Part shown: positions 26,956 through 34,997 of the stretch, piece after piece
Layout: each line of letters opens with the position of its first letter
Numbering within the stretch: the first letter of the stretch is position 1
NCBI GenBank assembly: GCA_037190665.1
Contig: JBBCJT010000074.1
Location: forward strand, 26,947 to 90,946
Reading direction: 5' to 3'
Source: JBBCJT01 sp037190665
Lineage (GTDB): Bacteria > Pseudomonadota > Alphaproteobacteria > Acetobacterales > Acetobacteraceae
DNA: 64,000 nucleotides
Position numbers and translations under genes: made by a program
Notes under the pieces: generated by a model
What the model was told of the DNA's origin: nothing
Seen by the model: the letters and a program-made list of their open reading frames with translations, nothing else
Databases searched by the model: none

Positions 26956-28494
26956 TCAGGCCCCGAAGCGGATGTCGGACAGGCGGTAGGACTGCTCGAA
27001 CGGATCGAGCGTGACGCCGGCCAGGTGTCTGCCGGAAGCGACCGAGTGGATGAACCAGGCCAGCGGGATCACCGGCAGCTCATCCTGCAGGATGGCGGTC
27101 GCACGCCGGCGCAGCGCGGCTGCGGCGGCGGGATCGAAGGTGCGGCTCAGCGTCCCGATCGTCGTGGCGAGGTCCGCGCTGCCGGGGCCGGTCCAGCCCA
27201 TCGCGCCCCAGTCGCCGCCCTCCGGCCCGTAATCCTGCAGCAGCGTGCCGATCGGATCCGGCACGAGGGAGAAGTTGCGCGCGGCCAGCCCGAGATCGAG
27301 CGTGCCGTCGCGATGGCCGAGCGGGATGTCGCCCGAATTGCCGATGGCCACTTCCACGGCGATGCCGATTTCCTTGAGCTGCGCCTGGATCGCGGTGGCG
27401 AGCACCGGCTGTTCCGGCCGGTCCGGAAAGGTGCGCAGCGTGACGCGGAAGGCGCGCCCGTCCCGGACGAGCACGCCGTCCGGCCCCGGCCGCCAGCCCG
27501 CTTCGGCCAGCAGCCGGCGGGCCAGCGATGCGTCATGCACGAGGGGCGGCAGGGCCGGATCGTGCCAGCCCGCGAGCGAGGGCGGGAACAGTTGCGTAGC
27601 CGCGGAGTCCGGCGTGCGCAGGATGCCGGCGGCGATCCCTGTCCGGTCGATCGCCGCCGAGAGGGCCTGACGGACGCGCCGGTCGCCGAAGAAGAACCCG
27701 CCGGCGTTGATCTTCAGGATGTAACTGCGTGGGATCGGCGCGGTGACGAACGCGACCCGGGCGCTGCGGGACAGGCGCTGGAAGGCGGTCGGCGGCAGGT
27801 TGAAGACGAGGTCCGCCTCGCCGGTATCGGCCATCAGCGTGCGGGTCTCGCCGCGCGGCGCGGCGAGGTAGCGGGCGCCCGCGGCCGGCACCTTGCCGCC
27901 CCACCATGCGTCGAAGCGCACTGCCTCGAACCCCTGCGGCGGGGTCAGGGAGGTGATGCGGAACGGGCCGGTGCCGATGATCGCCCGGACCGCGCCGTCG
28001 GGCCCGGATGCGGCGGGGGCCAGGATCAGCGTGGAGCTGTGGGCGAGGAAGGCGGGCAGCGCGGCGAAGGGCTGCGAGGTGCGGATGCGCACGGCATCGC
28101 CCGCCGCCTCGATCGCCGCGAGGGGGGCGTTGGAGAGGATGCCCGGCGGGGTCTGCGCCCGCCGCAGGCTCGCCGCCACGATCTCCGCCGACAGCGCCGT
28201 GCCGTCGTGAAAGGTCACGCCGGGGCGCAGGCTGAAGGTCCAGGCGAGCCCATCGTCACTCACCGTCCACGCGCGCGCGAGCAACGGTGTGAGGGTGTTG
28301 TCGGTGCCGGTGGTGACCAGCGTCTCGGCCACCTGCATGCGGGCGAAGATGTAGCCGCTGCGCGCGGGATCGAGCCCGCCGATCTCCCATGGCGTGACGA
28401 CGCGAAGCGTGGCGCGCGGCTGTGCGGAGGCGGGCAGGGCGGGCATGGCCAGTGCCGCCCCGGAAAGCCGGGCGAGCATCCTGCGGGAGAGCAT
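26956..28494 (-). CDS. Periplasmic substrate-binding protein (family 5) of the second ABC importer
   Basis: The 512-residue product has a signal peptide (MLSRRMLARLSGAALAMPALPASAQP). Family-5 blocks follow: LRVVTPWEIGGLDPARSGYIFARMQVAETL, WTFSLRPGVTFHDGTALSAEIVAASLRRA and GTGPFRITSLTP. The chain is closer in pattern to NikA/opine-type binders than to the peptide binders at 6438 and 8127. It is the promoter-proximal gene of a binding protein-permease-permease-fused ATPase operon. A Zur-like palindrome overlaps the upstream promoter region, so a metal-chelate ligand is a reasonable but unproven inference. Confidence 0.9.
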   Translation of the reverse strand: MLSRRMLARLSGAALAMPALPASAQPRATLRVVTPWEIGGLDPARSGYIFARMQVAETLVTTGTDNTLTPLLARAWTVSDDGLAWTFSLRPGVTFHDGTALSAEIVAASLRRAQTPPGILSNAPLAAIEAAGDAVRIRTSQPFAALPAFLAHSSTLILAPAASGPDGAVRAIIGTGPFRITSLTPPQGFEAVRFDAWWGGKVPAAGARYLAAPRGETRTLMADTGEADLVFNLPPTAFQRLSRSARVAFVTAPIPRSYILKINAGGFFFGDRRVRQALSAAIDRTGIAAGILRTPDSAATQLFPPSLAGWHDPALPPLVHDASLARRLLAEAGWRPGPDGVLVRDGRAFRVTLRTFPDRPEQPVLATAIQAQLKEIGIAVEVAIGNSGDIPLGHRDGTLDLGLAARNFSLVPDPIGTLLQDYGPEGGDWGAMGWTGPGSADLATTIGTLSRTFDPAAAAALRRRATAILQDELPVIPLAWFIHSVASGRHLAGVTLDPFEQSYRLSDIRFGA

Positions 28495-28526
28495 GGGCGG
28501 GCATCCTTCGATCGGGCGCCGAATGA

Positions 28527-28539
28527 GTTACAGTATAAC
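28527..28539. promoter_or_regulatory. Zur-like palindrome between the ABC operon and nadQ
   Basis: GTTA-CAGTA-TAAC is an inverted repeat. It matches the Zur core GTTATAnTATAAC at all but two positions and is flanked by further AT-rich sequence (AACATAACAG) in an otherwise GC-rich genome. It lies 32 bp upstream of the binding-protein start codon and overlaps a possible -10 (TATACT on the minus strand). The segment CAGTATAA also resembles one NadQ half-site, so autoregulation of nadQ is an alternative reading. Confidence 0.45.
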
Positions 28540-28639
28540 ATAACAGATGAAAAGCCGGGGCGTGATGAAGGGCCGTGGCCTGCATCCGGGCCGGGAGCGG
28601 GCATTCTCCGCATGTCGGGAATCGCCTAATCGTGCGCCG

Positions 28640-29632
28640 ATGCCGGAACCGGCCGGGACATCCGGCCCAGCAGGGAGCCAGCAGCAGTCAGCCGTGCCCG
28701 CCGTCCCCGCCCACACCATCGAGGCTGAACTGATCGCGGTGCTTGTCGCCGTCACGGACAACGAGCCGCGCGTGCTGACGATCCGCAATGGCAGCCTTCT
28801 GCCTTCCGGCCCGTTCGAGACCGCGCACCGGTCGCTGCAGGCCAGCCTGCGCGCGTGGGTGGAGCAGCAGACCGGCCACCCGCTCGGCTACACCGAGCAG
28901 CTCTACACCTTCGCCGACCGCGACCGCTCGGCCGAGGATGCGGCGCGGCGGTTCATCTCGATCAGCTACCTCGCGCTCACGCGGCAGGCCAGCGCCGAGG
29001 GCAACCGGCCCGACATCGCCTGGCGAAGCTGGTACCGCTACTTCCCGTGGGAGGACTGGCGCGACGGCGCGCCGCCGGTGATCGCCCGGGTCATCGCGCC
29101 GCGCCTGCGCGCCTGGGCGGCGGCGGGAGCGGACCCTGCGCTGCGCCGCGAACGCCAGCAGCGCGCCCGGATCGCCTTCGGCCTCAACGGGCAGAACTGG
29201 AACGAGGAACTGGTGCTCCAGCGCTATGAGCTGCTGTTCGAGGCCGGGCTGGCGCCGGAAGCGATCCGCCGTGGCGACGGTGACGACCGGGTACTGCCCG
29301 GCGAGCCGATGCTGCACGACCACCGCCGCATCCTCGCCACCGGCATCGCGCGGCTGCGGGCCAAGATCAAATACCGGCCCGTGGTGTTCGAACTGATGGC
29401 CGAGAGCTTCACGCTGCTGCAGTTGCAGCGCGCGGTGGAGGCGCTGGCCGGGCGGCTGCTGCACAAGCAGAACTTCCGCCGCCTGATCGACAGCCAGGCG
29501 CTGGTGGAGGAGACCGGCGACGTGACGACGGAGACCGGCGGCCGCCCCGCCAAGCTGTTCCGCTTCCGCCCGCAGGTGCTGCTGGAACGCGCCGTCGCCG
29601 GCACCAAGCTGCCGGTCACCCGTACGGCCTGA
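28640..29632 (+). CDS. nadQ: NadQ-type regulator of NAD biosynthesis (Nudix-like domain plus winged helix)
   Basis: The 330-residue protein has an N-terminal Nudix-like effector domain (IEAELIAVLVAVTDNEPRVLTIRNGSLLPSGPFE...YTEQLYTFADRDR). A C-terminal DNA-binding part follows (KIKYRPVVFELMAESFTLLQLQRAVEALAGRLLHKQNFRRLIDSQALVEETG...LFRFRP). This matches the COG4111 proteins that repress NAD synthesis genes in alphaproteobacteria (NadQ). It lacks an intact Nudix box, as expected for a sensor. It sits directly upstream of nadA-nadC, whose leader carries two palindromes. The ATG at 28640 precedes a low-complexity stretch; the true start could be slightly different. Confidence 0.85.
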   Translation: MPEPAGTSGPAGSQQQSAVPAVPAHTIEAELIAVLVAVTDNEPRVLTIRNGSLLPSGPFETAHRSLQASLRAWVEQQTGHPLGYTEQLYTFADRDRSAEDAARRFISISYLALTRQASAEGNRPDIAWRSWYRYFPWEDWRDGAPPVIARVIAPRLRAWAAAGADPALRRERQQRARIAFGLNGQNWNEELVLQRYELLFEAGLAPEAIRRGDGDDRVLPGEPMLHDHRRILATGIARLRAKIKYRPVVFELMAESFTLLQLQRAVEALAGRLLHKQNFRRLIDSQALVEETGDVTTETGGRPAKLFRFRPQVLLERAVAGTKLPVTRTA

Positions 29633-29670
29633 AGACCGCGTGATCCCCGCCCGCGTGCCGGGGTGGTGGC

Positions 29671-29757
29671 TTGACAGAGCTTATACTCAGGATCAGCATA
29701 ATGGGGCCGGCACGTCCGGCGCATTTTTCGACCCTAATTTGCTCAGTGCGAGCATAA
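29671..29757 (+). promoter_or_regulatory. nadA promoter with two operator-like palindromes
   Basis: A perfect -35 TTGACA lies at 29671-29676, with -10 candidates around 29695-29702 (AGCATAAT). Overlapping it is TTATACTC-N5-CAGCATAA (29681-29701). A second site with the same 8-5-8 geometry, ATTTGCTC-N5-GAGCATAA, lies at 29737-29757, only 12 bases from the nadA ATG. Three of the four half-sites match TTATGCTC with at most one change (the fourth has two). Binding by the adjacent NadQ is inferred; the arrangement would block RNA polymerase at one site and elongation at the other. Confidence 0.65.
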
Positions 29758-29769
29758 GGGAGGAGAGCC

Positions 29770-30750
29770 ATGTCCGCAGCCATCGCCCTGGAACGCACCG
29801 CTCCGCTGTACGAGCGCGTGCGGCGCGTCATCCCGCCCATGGAGTGGCCGGTCTTCGCGGAGGATATCGACGCCATCCTGGAGCTGAAGCGCCGCCGCAA
29901 CGCGGTCGTGCTGGCGCACAACTACCAGACGCCGGAGATCTTCCACTGCGTCGCCGACATCGTGGGCGACAGCCTCGCCCTCGCGCGCGAGGCGACGAAA
30001 GTGGAGGCGGAGGTCATCGTGCTGGCCGGCGTGCACTTCATGGCGGAGACGGCGAAGCTGCTCAATCCGGGCAAGACCGTGCTGATCCCCGATGCGGCGG
30101 CCGGCTGCTCGCTCGCCGAAAGCATCACGCCCGCCGATATCCGCGGCCTGCGCGAACGCCATCCGGGCGTGCCGGTGGTGACCTACGTGAACACCTCCGC
30201 CGCGGTGAAGGCGGAGTCCGACATCTGCTGCACGTCGGGCAACGTGAAGAAGGTGGTCGAGGCGCTCGGCGTGCCGCGTGTCATCCTGCTGCCGGACGAA
30301 TATCTGGCGCTGAACGTCGCGCGCGAGACCGGCGTGGAGGTCATCACCTGGGCCGGCCGCTGCGAGGTGCACGAGCGCTTCACCGCCGCCGAGATCCGCC
30401 AGTTGCGGCGGGAGAACCCGGGCGTGGTGGTGCTCGCCCATCCGGAATGCGCGCCGGAGGTGGTGGCGGAGGCGGATTTCGCCGGTTCGACCGCGATGAT
30501 GAGCGACTTCGTCGGCCAGCGGAAACCGGCGAACGTGGTGCTGATCACCGAATGTTCGATGAGCGACAACGTCGCCGTGCAGCACCCGGAGGTCGCCTTC
30601 GTGCGGCCCTGCAATCTATGCCCGCACATGAAGCGCATCACGCTGGCCAACATCCGCACGGCGCTGGAGGAGATGCGGCACGAGGTGACGATCGCACCCG
30701 AGGTCGCCGCGCCCGCCCGCCGCGCGGTCGAAAGGATGCTGGCGATATGA
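29770..30750 (+). CDS. nadA: Quinolinate synthase A
   Basis: NadA condenses iminoaspartate with dihydroxyacetone phosphate to quinolinate, using a 4Fe-4S cluster. The 326-residue protein has VLAHNYQTPEIFHCVADIVGDSLALAREA, GVHFMAETAKLLNPGKTVLIPDAAAGCSLAES, and VTYVNTSAAVKAESDICCTSGN. The cluster Cys residues are in AAGCSLA, HPECAPE and VRPCNLCPHMKRI. The start follows GGGAGGAGAG. It overlaps nadC by four bases. No nadB (aspartate oxidase) gene is present in this cluster. Confidence 0.97.
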   Translation: MSAAIALERTAPLYERVRRVIPPMEWPVFAEDIDAILELKRRRNAVVLAHNYQTPEIFHCVADIVGDSLALAREATKVEAEVIVLAGVHFMAETAKLLNPGKTVLIPDAAAGCSLAESITPADIRGLRERHPGVPVVTYVNTSAAVKAESDICCTSGNVKKVVEALGVPRVILLPDEYLALNVARETGVEVITWAGRCEVHERFTAAEIRQLRRENPGVVVLAHPECAPEVVAEADFAGSTAMMSDFVGQRKPANVVLITECSMSDNVAVQHPEVAFVRPCNLCPHMKRITLANIRTALEEMRHEVTIAPEVAAPARRAVERMLAI

Positions 30751-31610
30751 GCCTGCCGATGGGCGTTTCCCCGCTGCCGCAGGTGATGCTGGAACCGCTG
30801 GTGCGCGCCGCGCTGCTGGAGGATCTCGGACGCGCCGGCGATCTCACCACCGACGCCGTCGTGCCGGCGGAGGCGACGTCGCGGGTGCGGCTGGTGGTGC
30901 GCCAGCCGGGCGTGGTCGCGGGGCTGGACCTCGCGCTGCTGGCGTTCCGGCTGGTCGATCCGCGCATCGAGGCGACGGTGGAACGGACGGATGGCAGCCG
31001 GCTCGCCCCGGGCGACGCGATCGCGACGCTCTCCGGCCCGGCGCGCGGCCTGCTGACGGCGGAGCGCACCGCGCTCAACTTTCTCTGCCATCTCAGTGGT
31101 GTCGCCAGCGCGACCGCATCGGTGGTGGACGCCGTGCGCGGCACGAAGGCGAGTATCTGCTGCACGCGCAAGACCATGCCCGGGCTGCGCGCGGTGCAGA
31201 AATACGCGGTGCGCGTCGGCGGCGGTTCCAACCACCGCTTCGGGCTGGATGACGCGGTGCTGATCAAGGACAACCACGTCGCCATCGCCGGCGGCATCCG
31301 GCCCGCGGTCGAACGTGTCCGCGCACAGGTCGGCCATATGGTGAAGGTCGAACTCGAGGTGGACACGCTGGCGCAGCTCGAGGAGGCGCTGACACTCGGC
31401 GTGGATGCGGTGCTGCTGGACAACATGGCCCCGCCGATGCTGCGCGAGGCGGTGGCGATGGTCGGCGGTCGCGCGCTGACCGAGGCCTCCGGCCGCATCA
31501 CGCCGCAGACCGCCCCTGCGGTGGCGGAGACGGGGGTGGACCTGATCTCCATCGGCTGGCTGACGCACAGCGCGACGGTTCTGGATATCGGCCTGGACCA
31601 TCACGGCTGA
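30747..31610 (+). CDS. nadC: Nicotinate-nucleotide diphosphorylase (quinolinate phosphoribosyltransferase)
   Basis: NadC converts quinolinate and PRPP to nicotinate mononucleotide. The 287-residue protein carries ALLEDLGRAGDLTTDAVVP, the catalytic core CCTRKTMPGLRAVQKYAVRVGGGSNHRFGLDDAVLIKDNHVAIAGG with conserved Arg/Lys residues, VEVD-like LEVDTLAQLEEAL, and the C-terminal EASGRITPQTAPAVAETGVDLISIGWLTHS. Its ATG overlaps the nadA stop (ATGA). A second in-frame ATG lies four codons downstream. It forms the NadQ-controlled unit with nadA. Confidence 0.97.
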   Translation: MSLPMGVSPLPQVMLEPLVRAALLEDLGRAGDLTTDAVVPAEATSRVRLVVRQPGVVAGLDLALLAFRLVDPRIEATVERTDGSRLAPGDAIATLSGPARGLLTAERTALNFLCHLSGVASATASVVDAVRGTKASICCTRKTMPGLRAVQKYAVRVGGGSNHRFGLDDAVLIKDNHVAIAGGIRPAVERVRAQVGHMVKVELEVDTLAQLEEALTLGVDAVLLDNMAPPMLREAVAMVGGRALTEASGRITPQTAPAVAETGVDLISIGWLTHSATVLDIGLDHHG

Positions 31611-31647
31611 CACGCACGGCGCCGTCCGCACGCCGCCGGGAACAGCC

Positions 31648-32871
31648 CTACGCGTTCATCCCGAATGCCCGCTGCAAGGCACCGGCGAGGTGGCTCGCCA
31701 TCTCATCCGTATGCGCGGGTGTGGGAGTGATGCGGATGATCTCGCTTCCCCGCGGAACGGTCGGGTAGTTGATGGGCGTGACGTAGATGTTTTCCTCCGC
31801 CAGCATATGCCACGCCACGGCCCTGCACCGGTCCGCATCGCCCACCCTGACGGGCACGATGTGGGTGGCCGTCGGCATGACCGGCAACCCCGCGTCCCGC
31901 AGCAGTGTCCTGACGTGCTGCGCCCGTTCCTGATGACGCGCCCTGAGCCTGACGCCATCCGCGGAGCGGAGGAACCTCACGCTCGACAGCGCGGCCGCGG
32001 CGATCGGTGGTGCGATCGCGGTCGTGAAGATGAAGTCGGAGGCGTATGACCGGACGTAGTCGATGAAGCTGGCCGACGAGGCGACATAGCCGCCCTGCGC
32101 GCCGAAGCCCTTGGCCAGCGTTCCCTGGATGATGTCGATGTCCTGCTCGACACCCTCGCGCTGGGCAAGCCCGCCGCCCTCGTCGCCGTAGAGGCCGACG
32201 GCGTGCACTTCATCCAGATAGGTGATCGCCCCGAACTCGCGCGCGAGCCCGATGATCTCCCGGATCGGCGCGAAATCCCCGTCCATCGAGTAGACGGACT
32301 CGAAGGCGATCAGCTTGCGCACCCCTTCCGGGGCGGTGCCCAGAAGCTCCTTCAGATGCGCGAGGTCGTTATGCCGGAAGATCGACCGCCGGGCGGACCG
32401 GCTGCGCCGCATGCCGGCGATCATCGAGGCATGGTTCTTCTCGTCCGAGAAGACATGCCACGCGCCGCCGAACGTCCCGAGGATGCACGACAGCGCGGAC
32501 ACGTTGGCGATGTATCCGGAGCCGAAGAGAAGCGCCGCCTCCTTGCGGTGCAGGGCCGCGAGTTCACGCTCCAGATCGACGTGATACCTCGTCGTGCCGG
32601 AGATGTTGCGCGTTCCGCCGGCGCCGACCCCGTGCGTCTCGAGCGCCGTGATGCCGGCCGCGACGGCCGTGTCGCCGGATCCCATGGCGAGGTAGTCGTT
32701 CGACGACCACACGACGACCTCCCGTGCCTGGCCGTCGAGGGCAATGGTCGCGAAGGGGAAACGGCGTCCCTGCCGTTCAAGCGTGCAGAATTCTCGATAG
32801 CGCCCTTCCTGGCGGAGGGCGTGGATCTCCGAACGGCAGAATTCGTTCAAGGCTTCCATCGTGGCTCGCAT
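31648..32871 (-). CDS. hemA: 5-aminolevulinate synthase
   Basis: ALA synthase condenses glycine and succinyl-CoA with pyridoxal phosphate, the first step of tetrapyrrole synthesis in alphaproteobacteria. The 407-residue product shows VVWSSNDYLAMG, GVGAGGTRNISGTTRYHVDLE, HVFSDEKNHASMI and the aspartate strand ITYLDEVHAVGLYGDEGGG. The Schiff-base lysine is in TLAKGFGAQGGY near residue 254. These are the family signatures, and the ALA synthase specificity block is intact, distinguishing it from KBL and BioF. An ATG four codons downstream (32859) is also possible. It stands alone next to the AT-rich island. Other hemA copies may exist elsewhere. Confidence 0.94.
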   Translation of the reverse strand: MRATMEALNEFCRSEIHALRQEGRYREFCTLERQGRRFPFATIALDGQAREVVVWSSNDYLAMGSGDTAVAAGITALETHGVGAGGTRNISGTTRYHVDLERELAALHRKEAALLFGSGYIANVSALSCILGTFGGAWHVFSDEKNHASMIAGMRRSRSARRSIFRHNDLAHLKELLGTAPEGVRKLIAFESVYSMDGDFAPIREIIGLAREFGAITYLDEVHAVGLYGDEGGGLAQREGVEQDIDIIQGTLAKGFGAQGGYVASSASFIDYVRSYASDFIFTTAIAPPIAAAALSSVRFLRSADGVRLRARHQERAQHVRTLLRDAGLPVMPTATHIVPVRVGDADRCRAVAWHMLAEENIYVTPINYPTVPRGSEIIRITPTPAHTDEMASHLAGALQRAFGMNA

Positions 32872-33290
32872 CCATCAATTCCGTCGTGCCGCCGTGGGCG
32901 GTTCCAATGAGACGAACGAAGCCGATAGCGTGGCGGTGGTCCGCCCGGGCCGCTCCGCTTTCGGCGGGGGCCGCGTAGCATTTTGTTCGGCCCCAGGGCG
33001 AGGGGGCGCGCGCGCCGACCCGTCCGGCGCGGCAGCAACGCGCAGGACGAGGTCCGGAGCGGGCGTGGGCGCGGCTGTCAAGCCGCGGAGAGGCCTGCGC
33101 GAGAACGCCTGGAAACTGATGGCGTGGGGCAGTCGCAGCTCGGTGGATTGGTGCCGGGCAACCCAACCTGACGGAACGCGACTACCGCAGCGAGACGCGG
33201 CAGGCGAGTTCGCCGTGGTGGCAGTCCTCCTCGGGGCGCGGTGATGACACGACGACGGCGCGTCTGACGCATCTGGATGGCGGCGCGGGT
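32872..33290. other. Gene-free spacer between hemA and the AT-rich toxin island
   Basis: About 420 bases of mainly GC-rich sequence hold the presumed hemA promoter and no recognisable gene. The frame of the toxin remnant is open back to a stop at 33117-33119. Its translation there (for example LTERDYRSETRQASSPWWQ) is not a family I recognise, so it may be eroded upstream parts of a larger toxin or chance. No repeats or RNA genes were seen. Confidence 0.4.
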
Positions 33291-33666
33291 GTGCGTTTTG
33301 TCGCAACGCAGTTTGTACTGCTGCCAGCAATCGCTCAGATCAATCCGGTCGATTCAGACGGGGGAGGGGCTGGTGCTCGCCTTAGGTATCAAGCGGCTCC
33401 TTACCACGGTGCACAGGCGAGTGGAGGTAAGAGCACCGGGCCAACGAACGGGCAGTTGGCGTTGGACAATTCTATCCAGGTAAAGCCGACCTCACCGAGG
33501 CGAGTTTCTGCTGAAGCAACCAATAATGAATTTGTTGTGTTCGATCATACTGGAGGGGATATATATCACGGTCATGTTAGAACATGGAGCGAGCTTCATC
33601 CCGACATGCAAAAATGCCCTCAGAAGAGCGGGCATTGTTGATTCTCGTGGAAACATCATAAAATGA
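33291..33666 (+). pseudogene. Polymorphic-toxin C-terminal tip domain, frameshifted orphan
   Basis: From the GTG at 33291 the frame reads through APYHGAQASGGKSTGPTNGQ, then LALDNSIQVKPTSPRRV, then NEFVVFDHTGGDIYHGHVRTWSELHPDMQ. This pattern is known from C-terminal tips of secreted Rhs/CDI-type polymorphic toxins (I recall it as the type 24 family, which I cannot verify). After a run of five A at 33609-33613 the frame is lost and stops at 33641. Removing one A restores NALRRAGIVDSRGNIIK, the expected end, with a TGA at 33664-33666 that overlaps the next gene (ATGA). No secretion or repeat region precedes it. GC content drops sharply from about 33480 onward. Confidence 0.72.
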
Positions 33667-34004
33667 ATAGAATGATGTATAAAAGTATAGAAAAATATGA
33701 CGATAGAACAATAAATAATATGTTAAAGAGCGATGAAGAAGGAGATGTAATAAATGCGCTATTATCTGTTGCGGCATTTTTTGATAACTTAAAAAATGCA
33801 CAGGAAATTATGGTAAAGCACCTGAAACATAGTTCAAAGAATATAAATATAGCTTCGATAATTGGTGTTGGGTATATAGTAAGAAGGAATAAAAACATAA
33901 ATAAACAAAAGATAGTTAATATACTAAATTTTTATAAAAAAGATCAAGTTTTACTGCCATATATTTCTGATGTGTTAGATGATATCGAGATATTCTCCCG
34001 ATAG
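33663..34004 (+). CDS. Probable immunity protein for the toxin tip, AT-rich
   Basis: The 113-residue product is rich in Lys, Asn and Ile and uses AT-rich codons quite unlike the surrounding genes. It is predicted all-helical and cytoplasmic (NMLKSDEEGDVINALLSVAAFFDNLKNAQEI, VLLPYISDVLDDIE). I do not recognise the family. Its ATG overlaps the restored stop codon of the toxin tip by four bases, the usual arrangement of toxin and immunity genes. This makes an immunity role the best inference. The frame itself is intact. The upstream, broken toxin means it may now only protect against relatives carrying the same toxin. Confidence 0.68.
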   Translation: MNRMMYKSIEKYDDRTINNMLKSDEEGDVINALLSVAAFFDNLKNAQEIMVKHLKHSSKNINIASIIGVGYIVRRNKNINKQKIVNILNFYKKDQVLLPYISDVLDDIEIFSR

Positions 34005-34194
34005 ATTGAAATTATATGGGCCGACCTAGCTAAGGGTCTGCTTGTGTGGGCGAGGGTTCCGAGCCCTGCCCAGTGTGACAAGAGGCTGAGGAGGTTGGCC
34101 GGCGCGCGGCTGATGGTCGGAGTGATCCGCGCAACCAGTATTCCTATGGCCCCACTCTGCTGAGCACAGCTCAGCCCCAACTCCCGAACACAAA

Positions 34195-34980
34195 TCAAGC
34201 CCGCGCCGGCGGCTTGTTGTCCGAATAGCTCCTGGCGCGACCCTCGCGCGCGTCCTGCTGGATGCCGTATTGCGGGAACGGATACCTGAAGCCGCGTTTG
34301 GCCAGCGCCTCCATGCCCGCGATGGCCCGGGCGAGGAACTCCGGCGGCGTCGCCATCAGCATCTCGTCATCCAGCACGCCGCCGTAGCGCCGCTCGGCGA
34401 AGCACGGGATTGAAAGGGAGGGCGTGCGTTTCGTCAGCGCCCGCCCCCAACTGTCGGCGCAGGCGCTTTCCCCGACCACGCCCCATTCGAAGTTCCTGTA
34501 GCCCGACCATTGAAGCCCGTTGATGAAGTAGATCATGGCCCCGGGCGTTGCGTAGAACAGCACGATGTCCGGCGGATCGAGCCGGCCCGCCGCCACCGGC
34601 GAGATCACCAGCGCGTCATACTTGCCGTCCGGAACGCAGTGCATGGCCGCCTGATGCGCGGCGGCATCCTCCGGCGTCGCGTACCAGACATCCGTCATAT
34701 GGGCGCCGGAGGACCAGGCCGCATCCTTGGCCCGGCCCAGCCCGACGACGGCGCGACACTGGGACCCCGCGAGGTCCTCGGCCGTCACGCCGATGGTCCA
34801 GCCCAGCCGCGCGGACTGCGCGACAAGCTGATCGAGCATGTGGATCTTGGTCGGCCGGCGGATGCGGGGCACCGCTTCCATGTCCGCCCGGTTCTCGAAC
34901 AGCTTCATCCCGAACGGCGGCGTCCTGAGCTTCAGCAGGCGGTTCAGGTCATCGCCGGCCCTGACAAGATCCTCGATCAT
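34195..34980 (-). CDS. DUF169 domain protein
   Basis: This 261-residue soluble protein contains the DUF169 pattern: LKLRTPPFGMKLFE near the N-terminus, CRAVVGLGRAKDAAWSSGAHMTDVWYATPEDAAAHQAAM, DALVISPVAAGRLDPPDIVLFYATPGAMIYFINGLQW and FEWGVVGESACADSWGRALTKRTPSLSIPCFAERRYGGVLDDEM. The Cys residues and GVVGES segment are conserved features of that family, whose biochemical role is not established. It is the promoter-distal gene of the long minus-strand catabolic locus, 17 bases after the binding-protein gene. A role with the imported compound is inferred from position only. Confidence 0.85.
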   Translation of the reverse strand: MIEDLVRAGDDLNRLLKLRTPPFGMKLFENRADMEAVPRIRRPTKIHMLDQLVAQSARLGWTIGVTAEDLAGSQCRAVVGLGRAKDAAWSSGAHMTDVWYATPEDAAAHQAAMHCVPDGKYDALVISPVAAGRLDPPDIVLFYATPGAMIYFINGLQWSGYRNFEWGVVGESACADSWGRALTKRTPSLSIPCFAERRYGGVLDDEMLMATPPEFLARAIAGMEALAKRGFRYPFPQYGIQQDAREGRARSYSDNKPPARA

Positions 34981-34997
34981 CGGCGAGCGTCCCGGTG

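Noticed and set aside
33120..33480. Extended Rhs-type repeat region upstream of the toxin tip
   Set aside because: The frame is open, but no YD-repeat or Rhs core motif is visible; kept only as a note with the remnant.
33944..34198. Minus-strand frame of 84 codons beside the immunity gene
   Set aside because: It crosses the AT-rich gene antisense and continues into unrelated sequence, with no ribosome site or recognisable motif.
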